A stretch of DNA of 64,000 nucleotides from Dendrolimus kikuchii (Eukaryota; Arthropoda; Insecta; Lepidoptera; Lasiocampidae): contig CM034397.1 of NCBI GenBank assembly GCA_019925095.2, positions 7,273,763-7,337,762 of the forward strand. The letters run 5' to 3'. Below are positions 23,235 through 34,856 of the stretch, one piece after another; position 1 is the first letter of the stretch; each line of letters starts with the position of its first letter. Made by a program: the position numbers and the translations under genes. The notes beneath the pieces are model-generated. The model did no database searches. It was not told the origin of the DNA and saw nothing but the letters and a program-made list of their open reading frames with translations.

Positions 23235-23600
23235 ATTGTATAGAATAGAATTTGGCGTAGTAGGGCAATGCTGGAATCATTTAATTATCCGGTATTTTAT
23301 TATTAATACGGTGTGATACCATGACAAAATATCAGCGTTAACAATTACCCATGAGACAATCGTGTTTCGTACAATAAGCGCGAGCTCCGATGGAATTTCT
23401 ATTTTCCTTAGCCCGATCCCATGTCCCGTCCCCTCTATCTCATTCTTCTTGTCTATTTTATCCTTGTAACCCATCCTCCTTATTCTGTCCTATACCTTAA
23501 CAATGCGTTGACTTCGTTTCTGGTGTTGCAAACGATAAAAGAATACTATTTCCTGGCGGCCTGACAAAACAACCCACACTAGATACCCACCTGCAGCCCA
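23235..23600 (+). repeat. Family V LINE 3' end joined to a family A 5' piece
   Basis: GGCGTAGTAGGGCAATGCTG, GTACAATAAGCGCGAGC, TCCCGTCCCCTCTATCTC, then CTGGTGTTGCAAACGAT. From 23545 the sequence AGAATACTATTTCCTG, GCGGCCTGA and ACAACCCACA looks like the 5' part of family A, so the unit is chimeric or the families are related. Confidence 0.5.
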
Positions 23601-23837
23601 ATTCTGCTATTTCAATATTTTGACGTTGCGAAGATATTCAAAGTACAATTCCATTGCTATAGTGTCAATAAATTGGTATTCTACTAAATCCACAATATCT
23701 TGTCCATATTGTCACGGCGAATTAATAGTAGAAAAAAAATTGTATTACCGTCAACAGAAATGGCGTTAGCCGAAATGAATATTGAAGAGTTCCAAAAATT
23801 AAGCAATTATTTCGCGAGTTTTCGTTTATAAATATAT

Positions 23838-24137
23838 TTAATAATATCAGCCCATAAATGTCCCACTGCTGGGCTCGGGCCTCCCATTATAGGGGGAACG
23901 GACGTATACCCGCCACGCTTGTCCAAGGCGGCTTGGCAGGTTTGACACATCGGTTATCTCGATGTGCAGGTTGCATCACGATGTTTTCCTTCACCGTTAT
24001 TAGCACGTGGTAATTGTAAGAATATGCACATTAGATCAGAAAACTGACTAAGTGGTGCATGCATTCCGGACAGGATCGAACCCGCGCCCTTTGAGTTTGG
24101 GACGTGTGCACTAGCCATTATGCTACCACGACTCTAC
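23838..24137 (-). mobile_element. tRNA-derived SINE (family I)
   Basis: On the minus strand the head carries an A box (TAGCATAATGG, 24125-24115) and a B box (GGTTCGATCC, 24082-24073) at tRNA-like spacing, followed by GCGTGGCGGGTATACG, CCGAGCCCAGCAGTGGGAC and a TATTATTAA-rich tail at 23838. Internal Pol III boxes are the evidence for a SINE. Other copies: 46159-46468 and 58193-58490. Confidence 0.78.
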
Positions 24138-24261
24138 TTATAAATATGTATAAAGATAAAGTGGCTTGCCACGAGCACGCCATTGGGATTAACAGAATAC
24201 TGAAATCAAGCAAATCTATGATGAAGACGATACTGTCCGGAGATTTTGATGAGATAGTAAT

Positions 24262-24440
24262 AGCAGAATCCGGTGCCTGGGTTAAAGCCCGTCTCAATGG
24301 CTTCCACCCCTAATCTAAATAAAGTATGCTGCCATAACAATCTTGGTAGCGCGTTGGTGTTTCGAATATCCATAGGAGACGATAAGCATTTACCATTGGG
24401 TGGGCTATCAACCTATCTGCTGTACTTCAGCGATAATAAA
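24262..24440 (+). repeat. Family A 3' part, diverged
   Basis: Plus orientation: GCCCGTCTCAATGGCTTCCA, GTATGCTGCCATAACAATCT and TCCATAGGAGACGATAAGC, ending at AATAAAATAAAC. Older than the other copies by eye. Confidence 0.55.
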
Positions 24441-24529
24441 ATAAACAATTCAAGTAATAATTTAACCAATAATAAAATGACTTGCATAAATAAAACCGTT
24501 AAATTGTTTCACTTTTAGATTTGGCTAAA

Positions 24530-24592
24530 TTATTATTTCGCTGATAACTTTTATCTGATGATTGAAAAATCGGCCCTAAATATAGTGTAATC
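24530..24592. repeat. MITE H right end
   Basis: GCTGATAACTTTTATCTGAT then GATTGAAAAATCGGCCCTAA, nearly identical to 61540-61573. The left end was not found. Confidence 0.55.
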
Positions 24593-24801
24593 GATTTTAC
24601 GACGAATGGTTCGCTCCATTACTACTACAATAGTGACAATTTGTCCCCAATTGTACTGTTGCAGAACTTGATTGACTTAAGCCTTGAGGGGCATCTCGGC
24701 AGTAATCGATTTGGTGTACTGCAGCTGTAGTTGTACTTTGAAATTTCACAACTTCGAAGTTTTAATTATACACGTAGTAAATGCTAACTTTTGCGTGCAA
24801 A

Positions 24802-24850
24802 CAGAACATGTTGATCATTAAATATTGGCTTTAATGATCAACATGTTCTG
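24802..24850. repeat. Perfect 20-bp hairpin
   Basis: CAGAACATGTTGATCATTAA (24802-24821) and its exact inverse (24831-24850) around ATATTGGCT. Confidence 0.9.
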
Positions 24851-25639
24851 TATAATAGATATGTTTTTTTGATATGTCTAATTTCCTTTTTTATAAAGAG
24901 TGACATTAAAAACGAGTGTGTCTCCGATATAATTTATAATTTAGGGGGTGTCTGTTAAGTATATTCACACACATTTTATACGGATTGCGTTAACTGGGTA
25001 TAAAATAATTACTTAATGTTATCTTGGCTAGTTAATGCTATCTTTCCTAGTATGCGTATCGATGCTCACAACAAGCATATCTAAAACAGTTCGAATTAGA
25101 GAAAGTAGAAAAATGTTGTGTTTTGTAGAGCTGGAACTCAATACTCCAGGTGAAACTACGATTAAGGTTAATTAAAGCTTTAGACAACGACCATCCAAAA
25201 GTATATAAAAGTTTTAATCAATAAAAAGATGGATAATATATATAAAACATAGGTCTTAAATAGCGAAAATTCTGCTCTAACAGCTTTATAAAGTATAAAA
25301 GACTGTGTACGTCACTTGCAATTGAATGGAATGAACTATGCAGGAAACTGGGTAGTAATACGTTCGAAAGATTTCAAACAATGCGAAACGATAAAATCAA
25401 GAGCTCGCTATCGGGAGATAAATGGCTCAATAGTGAGGGAAGTTCGACTTGGCAGCCGTAATGACCGCAGGGACTCTAATAAAAATCTGGGCTGATGAAC
25501 TGCCGAAGCGAATCGAATTCCTGGTGATATTTCAACAGAATAATACGGTCAGCAAAAACATTTGTTCAAAGACTTGCCAATACAATTTTAGCATACACTG
25601 AAGTGACTGGAATTTTGAGAAACAAGGTTGTGGATATAT

Positions 25640-25910
25640 AGAACATGTAATAAGAAGAGTCGGAAAAGGAATATTAAGGCGGTTTGGACATGTAGAGAGA
25701 ATGCATGAATGAAAGGAAACTGACAAAACAAATTTTGACAACAGTTGGTAACAGTTGGTTAACCATGATCAAATCGCAGATGTTTTGAAGAAAGGTCAGG
25801 TAAATAGCACCAATAATTTGAAAGTAGATGAAGCAAAAGATGTATGACATGACTTTCGTATCAAATGGAGATCCATAGTCTCTGTCTACGCCTATGAGAA
25901 AGAGGTTTAA
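25640..25910 (+). pseudogene. RTE-like LINE ORF C-terminus, diverged subfamily
   Basis: Plus-strand pieces in shifting frames read RVGKGILRRFGHVERMHE, DQIADVLKKGQVNS and KWRSIVSVYAYEKEV, as at 19845-20170 and 41575-42000. Stops and frameshifts break it. Upstream 25290-25530 may belong to it but I could not read a conserved motif there. Confidence 0.55.
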
Positions 25911-26713
25911 TAATATGCTTGTACTCGATTTAAATGAATTTACCAATACATATATATTACCACGCTTGTTTGCTATAGGATATGTAGATATTATGAAAGC
26001 GATTATGTATTTGAATAAAGGCATGGTAAATATTATAAATTATATCACACATATTTATATATATTATTAATATTTATATTCCATATATTATACAGTACGG
26101 GGAATCGTTACGCGTAATGTAATATTGTTATTATCGAAGTTAGATCCACCCGCGTAGTTACGAGTATATTAAACTGACATTTATAATTTGAAATTGCGTA
26201 AGTTGAAGCGCAAATATATCATTTCTAAGATACAGTATTAAGCGTAATATTCCGTGTTAAATTCAATGTAAACTCTATAGGTATTTCCTTAATTAACTTA
26301 TTTAAATATGTACCAACAGTAAACTCAATATTATGTGAATCCATGACAGGAGTGAACAGTATTTACAAAAATTATTGTTTCATTTTGGTATTTTGTGGGA
26401 ATAAGTTTCATAGTGTTACGTGCTGGGGGTTCCGGGATTGGAAAAAAAAACACCGAACTAAGAGAATGTGATTTTATTTAAGTCAATGCGAGTATAACTC
26501 ACATTGAGTAATCAGTCCGATATGTTGTCCAAGTCCGGGATAAAACTGCATTCGACGATAGTCACGAATTTATAGATAACACAAACCTGCTCATAGACTT
26601 ATTTTTCCTTATCCGATGTACGCAGCTACACTAAACGCTAGTGGTAGGAATAAATGTATATATAACTATAATTGCACTTTTAATTCGTTATTTGACTTGT
26701 TTTATTTATACAT

Positions 26714-27145
26714 ACTAGCGGTGGCCCGTGCTCGAAATTCGACCATTAATTAATACTCAGAGATTTCGCCAAGGCTACACTGTTAATTTGCCTTGAACAA
26801 TAAACAAAAGAGTATATATGCGTGTGAGTGTCAAATGCATGGTAGTGTGTGTAATGTTTTTTTAATTGATTTAATGTATTTTTTATGCATAATTTAAAAA
26901 AAATTAGCATTCGTCGCTTCTTCTCTATATAAACTATAAGTGTGCAAAATTTAATACTCCTCCGTTCGCGCAATTTTCGTAAAAAGGGGTACGAAATAAA
27001 ACTACGTTTTAACGGTTTTAAGTGCGGTAATTTTTTTGTATACATAATAAAACCGTTAAAACGTAGTTTTATTATGTATACAAGTCGCGAAAACTTAAGA
27101 AAAAGGGGTACAAAGTTTTTGCTTCACGTATTAATGTATAGATTT
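26714..27145 (+). repeat. Dispersed element C, carrying a Penelope-type foldback
   Basis: Starts ACTAGCGGTGGCCCGTGC and ends CTTCACGTATTAATGTATAG. Contains AAGAGTATATATGCGTGTGA and CTCCTCCGTTCGCGCAA. The stretch 26993-27099 is absent from the other copies and is flanked by AAAAAGGGGTAC twice. Confidence 0.65.
26993..27099. mobile_element. Penelope-type foldback insertion
   Basis: 107 bp between two copies of AAAAAGGGGTAC (26981-26992 and 27100-27111). Inside, 26995-27020 and 27048-27073 form a 26-bp perfect inverted repeat whose arms hold ACTACGTTTTAACGG and its inverse, the Penelope-type end seen at 60240-60260. A second, overlapping 16-bp pair joins 27038-27053 to 27066-27081. Confidence 0.6.
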
Positions 27146-27149
27146 ATGA

Positions 27150-28004
27150 CGTCATAAGTTTGTATGCTCGTACCAAATCTATGGGGCTGTGACGTTTTGT
27201 CAGATGATTGAAAGTATCTCACTTAGTTTCACTATTCACTACGCAATTCGATATAAGTATATATTCTATATTAGTTGACCTGGCAAACTCTTTTCGGTCC
27301 AAATCTCAATAACTTTCTGTTCATATGTTACATTGTTGTTTTTTATAATTGTGAAAAGCTCTTAAACATGAGTAAACAAAGAAAAAATGAGAATGGTATT
27401 TGTGAGTGATCCTAACTTTTCTATAAATGGATTGCGTGTTAATTGTAATATTATCGAAACACGTTCGAAGGCCATCGATCGTGCGCACAATCAGCAGTCT
27501 CACGGGGCGAGGCTACCTTGAAGTAAAACAATACACCTCGTATATTTATACAACCTTTAGGTGACGTACTTTACTTATGTATTCATATATCTATTTGTAT
27601 ATTTAGTTCGTAAAATTCATACCAGTATACAAGAGTGAAAGTGTTTGTTTGAATATTTAACACAAGTACGAACGAATGACAGCGGAAAAAGGTAATAATG
27701 AGTGATTTATCGATTTATTATAGCGAATAATCTGCATAAGGGCGTGTAAAAGGTCTATCTCAGAAGGAGAATAGATGTATAGAAAAAGTTGTTAAAATTT
27801 TAACGAGAGCGAGGTTAAAAACTACCCACCACTATATTTGTTCTTTTTCTTTATAACACTTGGTCTAAATCTTGACTTGATAACAGGAATTAATATTGGA
27901 ATATGAACCTGTTATTAAAGAGAGTTTTGAATGTGCACGATATTATAAAATTTACTACTCCATCTCCACTCCAATAACACTAGAAATGACAGTTGTGTAG
28001 TAAA
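27150..28004. other. No gene seen
   Basis: AT-rich. GACGTCATAAG near 27150 and short frames only. 28330-28860 and 28990-29450 are alike. Confidence 0.45.
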
Positions 28005-28013
28005 AAAACGCTT

Positions 28014-28321
28014 TTTTTATTGCAGGAGTTCAGCAGACAGGCAGACGGCCCACTGAATGGAAAGCGCTTACCATCGCCTATGGACATTTGCAACACCAAA
28101 GTTGCTACAAATGCGCTGCTGCTCTCTTAAGGGAGACTGGAACCTGGTCACTAATGCCGGAACACAACTCAAAGTTGTTATGGCGGCATGCTCTAGACCA
28201 GGGGTGGTAGCCATCCAGTCGGGCAAATGCCCTACCACCTAGCTGTGGGTTGTTTAGTCGCCTCTTACGACAGGCCGCCCGGCCGCAGGAAATTGTATTC
28301 TTTCTCCGTTCCTGCACGGAT
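28014..28321 (-). mobile_element. Family A element, full length
   Basis: Very like the 20.7 kb copy. AAAACGCTT lies on both sides (28005-28013 and 28322-28330), a clean 9-bp target duplication. This is the best copy for defining family ends. Confidence 0.85.
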
Positions 28322-28864
28322 AAAACGCTTAAATCCTTAACAACTAGATAGCGATAGTTAAAAAACGTTTTTTGACTTTTTATTATTTAAAGCACCTACT
28401 ATGTCTATTTTCGAACAAATCAGCCAACAACTGAAAATAATCTTTAAACTTTTAATAATGTCATACTTAGTTTTTTTATTATCTGATATATACTACATAT
28501 GTACATAAATTTGATAACTGATATATAAAAATATCATAATTGTATATGAATTGAATATATAATAATTATATCATATAATTAAATATATACCTAGTATATG
28601 AATCTGAATTTAACAAGAGGAAACACACGTGAAAATCCATTATTATAAATATCAATTAAGTTGAAACAACATAACTAAATAAGTTAAATCAGAAAATCAA
28701 TCCAATATATTGTATATCACACCAAATAATACATTACGTTATTAAACAAAACACTAATTATCCTTAAATAATTATGCCTAATTCTTATACTGTTACTTAA
28801 TAAAAATATACCTTTTTATTTAATTTATAAAGTAATTTAAATATGTGTTTTAACCTATAACATC

Positions 28865-28985
28865 TACATCTGGAAAGGATTACTTTGAGCAATAAGGCCG
28901 CCTGTTCTTTTTACCATGACTACTGTGTCCGTACATTTTTATAAATTGTTTATTTGATAAAATAAAGTTTTATCTACTACTCCAC
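28865..28985 (+). repeat. Family E LINE 3' end, short copy
   Basis: Contains GCAATAAGGCCGCC and ends in AATAAAGTTTTATCTACTAC, matching the 3' UTR and tail of the copy at 50940-51482. Confidence 0.6.
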
Positions 28986-29454
28986 ACTACTACGTTATTA
29001 TATCCTTCATTATAAACCTTAGTAAGTGAATTAACGACGATAAATTACCCCCAACGCTGGAATAGACGGACAATTTCAGATCATCTCTAAAAGGGGTTGA
29101 AATATTGTGCCCTCCGGTAATATCAAATTAGTAATGGAAACCGGGTTATACTCCAACCGCTTATTTATAAGGCCGGAAACGCATCAATAAACTTCATTTA
29201 ACGCTGTAACTTGCGAGATGGAGGATGGACGGTGGGGTGGTCATTTGTTTTCGCATAGCTGTTCGGTTGCCAATAATTTCAAGGCGGTTGAATTATATGC
29301 TATCTTCCGCCATTAACGAATAGGTACATTAATTATAGACATAATATTACTTGCAAGTAGAGCTACGCACTTAGGATTAGAAGAAAACACTAGTGTTTTT
29401 TTTACAACTAAAAGCTTTTCTTGTCTTACAAAGCCATACGCGATTCTTTTCTGT

Positions 29455-29860
29455 AGGGTTGCCTGTTCACGCACAACTAACGACACAGTGTCCCGACGAT
29501 GAGTAGTTTACTCACAATATCGTTGCTGATATTGCGAAGACCACCTTCTGCTACTGCGGTGCTCACCTCCCAATTGACCGCGCGTTGCTCGCTTCTGGAT
29601 CTCCTCTTAAACTACACTAAACTCCTCCTTCACTGAACTTCTCACTAACCTCTCATTAAACTCTCCACTAAACTTGTCATTCTCTTCTACTAAACTTTTC
29701 TTCCAACTCTCTCGTATCGCACTTGTCGCCTCGCTGTCTTCAACTGAACTCTCCGGTAGGCGCCTTACAGGCCTTACTAGGCCTTACGCTTCTTATATTA
29801 CCCGGAAGAATCTTCTGGAACTCATTATTTCGATCTTTTTTTTGTTATTCTTTTATTTAC
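29455..29860 (-). other. Purine-biased block with degenerate GTTTAGTG repeats
   Basis: On the minus strand GAGTTTAATGAGAGGTTAGT, GAGAAGTTCAGTGAAGG and AGTTTAGTGTAGTTTAAG form a loose repeat of about 14-16 bp between 29610 and 29710. GGCCTTACTAGGCCTTACG (29768-29786) is a short direct repeat. No gene seen. Confidence 0.35.
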
Positions 29861-29932
29861 TGTGTATACCTTTCTAAATATCTATCCGTTATCATCTATC
29901 ACTTAAATTGTGTATTGTTTAGTATTTTGTTA

Positions 29933-29966
29933 AATTTAAGGTTAGACTTCTGTCTAACCTTAAATT
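29933..29966. repeat. Perfect 15-bp hairpin
   Basis: AATTTAAGGTTAGAC and its inverse around TTCT. Confidence 0.88.
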
Positions 29967-30728
29967 ATAAGATTGAAACATTAGTAAAAATAATTAAAAC
30001 TAAATAAATATTAAAATAAGTATGTACCCTATATAATATAAGTTTCAAATAATTGTACGCCGAACCGGCAAATACATTATTTGTATAACTGCCATCATTT
30101 TATGCAATAAATTATTTGATTTGATTTGTCTTTTCTTTCCTGAACCTTCTATTCAAGAATTTCATTGAATTTTTTGTGTGTTTTCACGTGGATTCGAGAA
30201 TGGTTTAGATTCACAATTAGACCCGGTGAGTGGCGCTGCAATCGGGTTCTAAATTTTATTTCTTCAAGGCAGGACAGCTAGTTTAAATATATTTTTGATC
30301 CCCCCAAACTTGCCAGTTCTATCCTACATAAGATGGTTACCACTGCCGCAAAGCTAAGTTGTTCGAAACATATTAAAATAATATTCTAGTAACGATGTAC
30401 CACCAACAATCTACACCAAGTCATAAAGTGCTAATCACAGCTGTTTGCACAACGCCTCGTCAGCTCATTAGTTCGTGTGGAACCGAGACTAAGCGAAGCA
30501 TTGTTCGCACTATGATGAAGTTTCAGAACTGTAATTGATGGTACTAGTATTCATGATGATGCAATACTATTGAAGTCATAAAAATATCTACCAGTATATA
30601 GGTATAATAGCTGATGCTCTCAACTTCGTTCGCGTAGATTAAAAATAGTCCTATTTTAAGAAGTCAACAAAAGTTGAAAGGTAGCCCCTTTTTCACCACC
30701 TTAGGGGTAGAATTTTCAAATTCGTTTT

Positions 30729-30871
30729 TTATGACCGGTTCCTATATCTTACTATTGACTTGCCTACCATACTCTCTTGAATTTCGAAATTGTTTTTATG
30801 GAGCTTATGACAAATTTTGACCGATGGTAAGGTAAATGAACGGTTTTTAAGATATAGAAACCGGTCATTAG
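30729..30871 (-). mobile_element. Foldback MITE F, second copy
   Basis: Ends ATGACCGGTTCCTATATCTT and inverted ATGACCGGTTTCTATATCTT; centre TATGGAGCTTATGAC. It sits inside a dispersed repeat that begins near 30608 (CTCAACTTCGTTCGCGTAG). Confidence 0.68.
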
Positions 30872-30984
30872 TGCGCACTTATAGTATAGAGAAAACCCGC
30901 ATCCCACTTTTAACTGTCCTAGCTCTAGTATTTTGTGCTGTATGTTGATATATACTGATCTATCAAGTGCAGTGCAGTGGGCTT

Positions 30985-31320
30985 AAGTAATTATATAAGT
31001 ATTATCGGGCCCGGCAGACATTGTCGTGCCCTGAAAAAATAAAAAACAACCGAAACCCAATTACAGGGCCACCAACCGGCTCCAATTATGAATCTAAACC
31101 ATCCCGGGACCCACTCAAGCTTACATAAATATTTTATCAAAGTCCTATAACTGAATCACAGCGCCACCTACCGCTTCCAATTGTGAATCTAAACTATTCG
31201 GACACCCACTCAAAACTACACACATAATTTCACCAAAATCGGTCCAACGGTTTAGGAGGACTTCAGTGAGAAACACGCACAGAAGATTTTTTTATATAAA
31301 GATAAGATTGTATATATAAT
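30985..31320 (+). repeat. Dispersed element O with a 105-bp internal duplication
   Basis: CCAACCGGCTCCAATTATGA / ATCTAAACCATCCCGGGACC and, about 105 bp on, CTACCGCTTCCAATTGTGA / ATCTAAACTATTCGGACACC. An inverted fragment of the same sequence is at 30170-30300, ending CAGGACAGCTAG. Confidence 0.5.
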
Positions 31321-31859
31321 AATCCAAACTATTATTATTGTACATACTACTATGAGCTAAGGTCTGTATCTTCTTACACAGCAGTATACTGAGTGTCAAC
31401 CTCGTTTGTCGAATAGCGGCAACTATAAACATATTTTGTCTCGTCTATTTTATAATTTGTCAGCGCCGCATTTGGCAAATAAACGTTTTCTTTATTTTTT
31501 CTTTCCTTCTTTCTTTGTCTGTACGAATGAAGCCGTTTCTAAACTTACAGTAGTATTAGACCTCTTATTTTGCATACCCTTATAAACATCCCTTTCAAAT
31601 CAAAAACAAAACCCTTTTTCAGATCTCAAACTGTTCTATTGAAATGTTAAATGTACCGTGAAAGTTACTAACTTAACGTCGAGGCTCGTCGACCAGAATT
31701 AATCTGAAGTAGGTAGGATATTGTTATTTAGGCAGAGTCGAATCTATTATCCATGTAATGGTTTTAGCAAATTGCTGATAGAGAAACTTGTTCCGCAATA
31801 AATAGACGCGATTTGTTAGACGCGCGTTCGGGGTAAAGAAGGTAGGTAGGTAAGGGAGG

Positions 31860-32260
31860 GGAGTCGAAAATTAAAGGACCCTGGAACGTGTTAGCTTAAA
31901 TTCTTGAAATTTGTTTGTTGGTAAATTTCTACACGCAACTGTGTAATTAAATGATGTAATGTATTTAGAAAATTTACTAAGATTTTGATGGTTAGGCAGC
32001 TCTTCTAACGTGCTCTGAATGCCTAAAGCGGCCCTGATCGCAGATTCGTTCAACCACCTTCCATTAGGTAGGTCTTCTATCTTTTTATCAGCATCCCAAA
32101 AAGATATTAACACGTGACAATTCCACTAAGCGATTCCCCAAAATCAGCTGCTTACAATTACTACTTTTAAGCAGCCCGTCCCTTACTACTCTTAACCTCC
32201 GCCGGTCACGGGCCACGGATTTCGAGGACGTCCGCCAGCTACGGGTGAAGGACGAAATAT
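31860..32260 (-). other. Unassigned 80-codon frame and GC-rich leader
   Basis: The minus strand has GTAGCTGGCGGACGTCC and GTGACCGGCGGAGG near 32200, then from 32113 a frame with FWDADKKIEDLPNGRWLNES and IRAALGIQSTLEELPNH. No known domain; base content is unlike the surroundings. Could be a repeat-borne ORF or a gene remnant. Confidence 0.25.
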
Positions 32261-32584
32261 CTCTTTTACACAGGAAAATCTCTCGACAAGCTTTTATAGT
32301 GTAGAAAATTGTAATAACGATTCATACGAGTACTTCAAAGGTTATATCTCTCTTCCTTTTTAAGGGTAATTCCAAAAATTATTTTTTGGAATTTAAATAA
32401 AATACTGTTTATTATACAAATTTAGCCGAAAGGCGAAATTTGGAAAACTGTATACTGTTTTTAATTTAATAGCTTTGTATGTACCCATTTATGGGATTGA
32501 ATAAATTAAATTAAATTAAAAATGTTGTTTTAATATTAATTTATTACTCTTTTGTTAATAATAGTAAATACTAATATTTTATTA

Positions 32585-32665
32585 ATTGTAGTCAAATGAC
32601 AAACATACAGCTGACCCATTTAATGGAAAGCGGTTACCGTCGCCTATAGACGTATGTAACACCAG
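32585..32665 (-). repeat. Family A/V 3' tail fragment
   Basis: AATGGAAAGCGGTTACCGTC, GCCTATAGACGTATGTAAC and ACCA match the shared tail; nothing else of the element remains. Confidence 0.45.
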
Positions 32666-32749
32666 GGGCGTAGTTAACGCGTTTTCAAGTGGTTTTATTT
32701 TTTTATATACCACCTCTCCTCTTTCTTAGAGCTATTTTTAATACATTTC

Positions 32750-33180
32750 TTATTTTACAGAATACAATGTCCGCTGACCCCCCCCCCCCCCCTTGTGGTA
32801 AAGAAAGTGCCCTTCCCTGAGAGTGCCCTAAGTGTGATAGCCAGGCATCGCGGTGTCACAGATGTAGTATTTATGGCCCAGTTGCTGGGATACGCCCAAA
32901 AACGCATAGAGGGGCGTAGGTTAGGTTTAATGGACAGTCTGACGGCCGACATCTCCTTGTCTTCCGCTCGGAGGTCACCTTGGGAATACGGCCATTGGGG
33001 AATCTCACACATTCCTCGCTGTGGAGCCTTCCCCCTGAGCTCGAGGATGGTGTCCCAAGAAAAGACATTCCCCTACGTCAGTCAAAAAAAAAGGGGGGAG
33101 CGGGGGAAGTTGGCCATCGGAATTCTCATTCATCTACAAAACAGGATTAACTCAAAGTTAACTGTTTCACGCTACTAGTT
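32750..33180. other. GC-rich block with poly-C, unassigned
   Basis: After TTATTTTACAG and a run of 15 C (32777-32791), a GC-rich block of about 350 bp carries frames of 127 (plus) and 85 (minus) codons. Neither resembles a protein family I know. Likely the GC-rich part of a retroelement. Confidence 0.25.
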
Positions 33181-33694
33181 TTTAGTTTTAAAGTATCGAT
33201 AAATACATTTTGATATGTACTAAAGTTTTACAATTACAAAGAAATAGTTTATAAAGACTAATTTTTTTACTATATTGCGTTCCTTTTTTAAATTTCATCA
33301 AATTTATGTTGTACACTCTAAGTTGATAAATATTAATCACTTTGTATTTATTAACTGATCTATCGAATTAATTGTGTCTATTAATTTAAGCAAATTGAGA
33401 ACATCACTCCAGTTCGTATTGGTAAAAAGATAATTATTCACCTTAATTTTGTATTAATTGCAATATATACACCAAAAACTTCATATACATTACTTTATTA
33501 AATTGTAAATTGTTTTTATATCACTCAATTTTTGACCTATGGGGTATTTTTGACTACGGATATTTGTAGTTAAAATGTGTATAAAGTAAGAGTTTCCCAG
33601 TAGCTTCACCACGGTTCAGCGCCTAATACATAAATCTTGTTTATTTAGCCAGCGAAATTTCACTCTTTGACAATGCATTAATTTTTTTTTAAGC

Positions 33695-33900
33695 GCATTT
33701 CGGCCACTCGTTTTCAAGATATTGTTTTTAGTTCTATTTATATAAAAAGCTTGATTTTTTATGTATATAAAACTTTAGTGAAAAAATACCAAAATGATGG
33801 TGAAAACTGCTTAAAAATCCGTTGCGTGGTTTAGGAGGAGTTAGAGGATATACCTACAGACAAACGCGGAAAGCGACTTCATACTATGTAGAGAAGATAA
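33695..33900 (-). repeat. Dispersed element P
   Basis: GGTGAAAACTGCTTAAAAAT, GTGGTTTAGGAGGAGTTAG and AAGCGACTTCATACTATG are inverted at 11060-11220 (CTAACTCCTCCTAAACCACG). No ORF. Confidence 0.5.
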
Positions 33901-34856
33901 AAAAGAAGATTATAAACCAGAGTAATGAAAAATCCTTCACCTGATTAATTAATGATTATTAGTTAAATATATTGCATTCTATCTATAGCCCCTTAAAGCT
34001 ATAAGTAGAAAACACTGAGCCTAGGTTATCAAAGGTTCCCAGAAGGCCGATTACAGTACCTCGCTGAATCGCCATACCGATCAATTATCCGAAGTAGGAA
34101 CCAACCTTCTGATCCCCTGAAGAGTCGATTAAGCATTTAAACCTTTTTGTTAAGGCTCGTGGCCTCAGGCTCCCAAGTTTCAAGCGTCAGAACAGCAAGC
34201 GAAACAAACAAATAATTTTCACTGGAGGTTGTATATTTTCATTGCTTGAATAATTGTATATTCAAATGTTGGCGTCGCCAAACTGGCTGATCTAGCCGCA
34301 TTTAGTCAATGGGATGCAGCCAACGTGTCTACGAAGATTAGGTTCTATACCAGAGACTTGTCACGTCGACAAGAACTTAAAGTAATTTTTAATGGATTTT
34401 GAAGCCAAATAACAAAAATAGTGGCCGTTGGTAACCTAAATAAAACTCTTTATTGTGCGTGAAATAATCATATACACTTGACCGATTTTTCTTCCATATT
34501 GTTATAATAGTAAATGTTATAAAGATTTGTAATAAAAGCCCCTAAAAATGTTGTAATGAATTCCCTGAGAGACGCCTCCGAAGTAAATTCGGTTATTGTT
34601 CAAAATAACGAGAAAGTATGCAAAAGGCGAAAACTTTGAGAAAGTTCCACTCTAATGTTATAACTTTCATAATATCAACGAACGTGAGTTTCCGTGTGAT
34701 TTATGTGAACAGAAGTTGTTAGTATGGAATCTTGAATATTATTTTATTATAACACGCCTCTTAGTCAACTTTTTATATTATCAAGGTAAAAATGCTTGAG
34801 GATACTTTACTGCCTGAAAGTAGTATATATGTGTTATATTTACACTTATAGAAAAC

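Noticed and set aside
24073..24125. tRNA gene by A and B boxes
   Set aside because: It is the head of a dispersed SINE with at least three copies here; no acceptor stem.
29737..29830. Tandem GGCCTTAC as regulatory site
   Set aside because: Only two units; no known factor site and no gene nearby.
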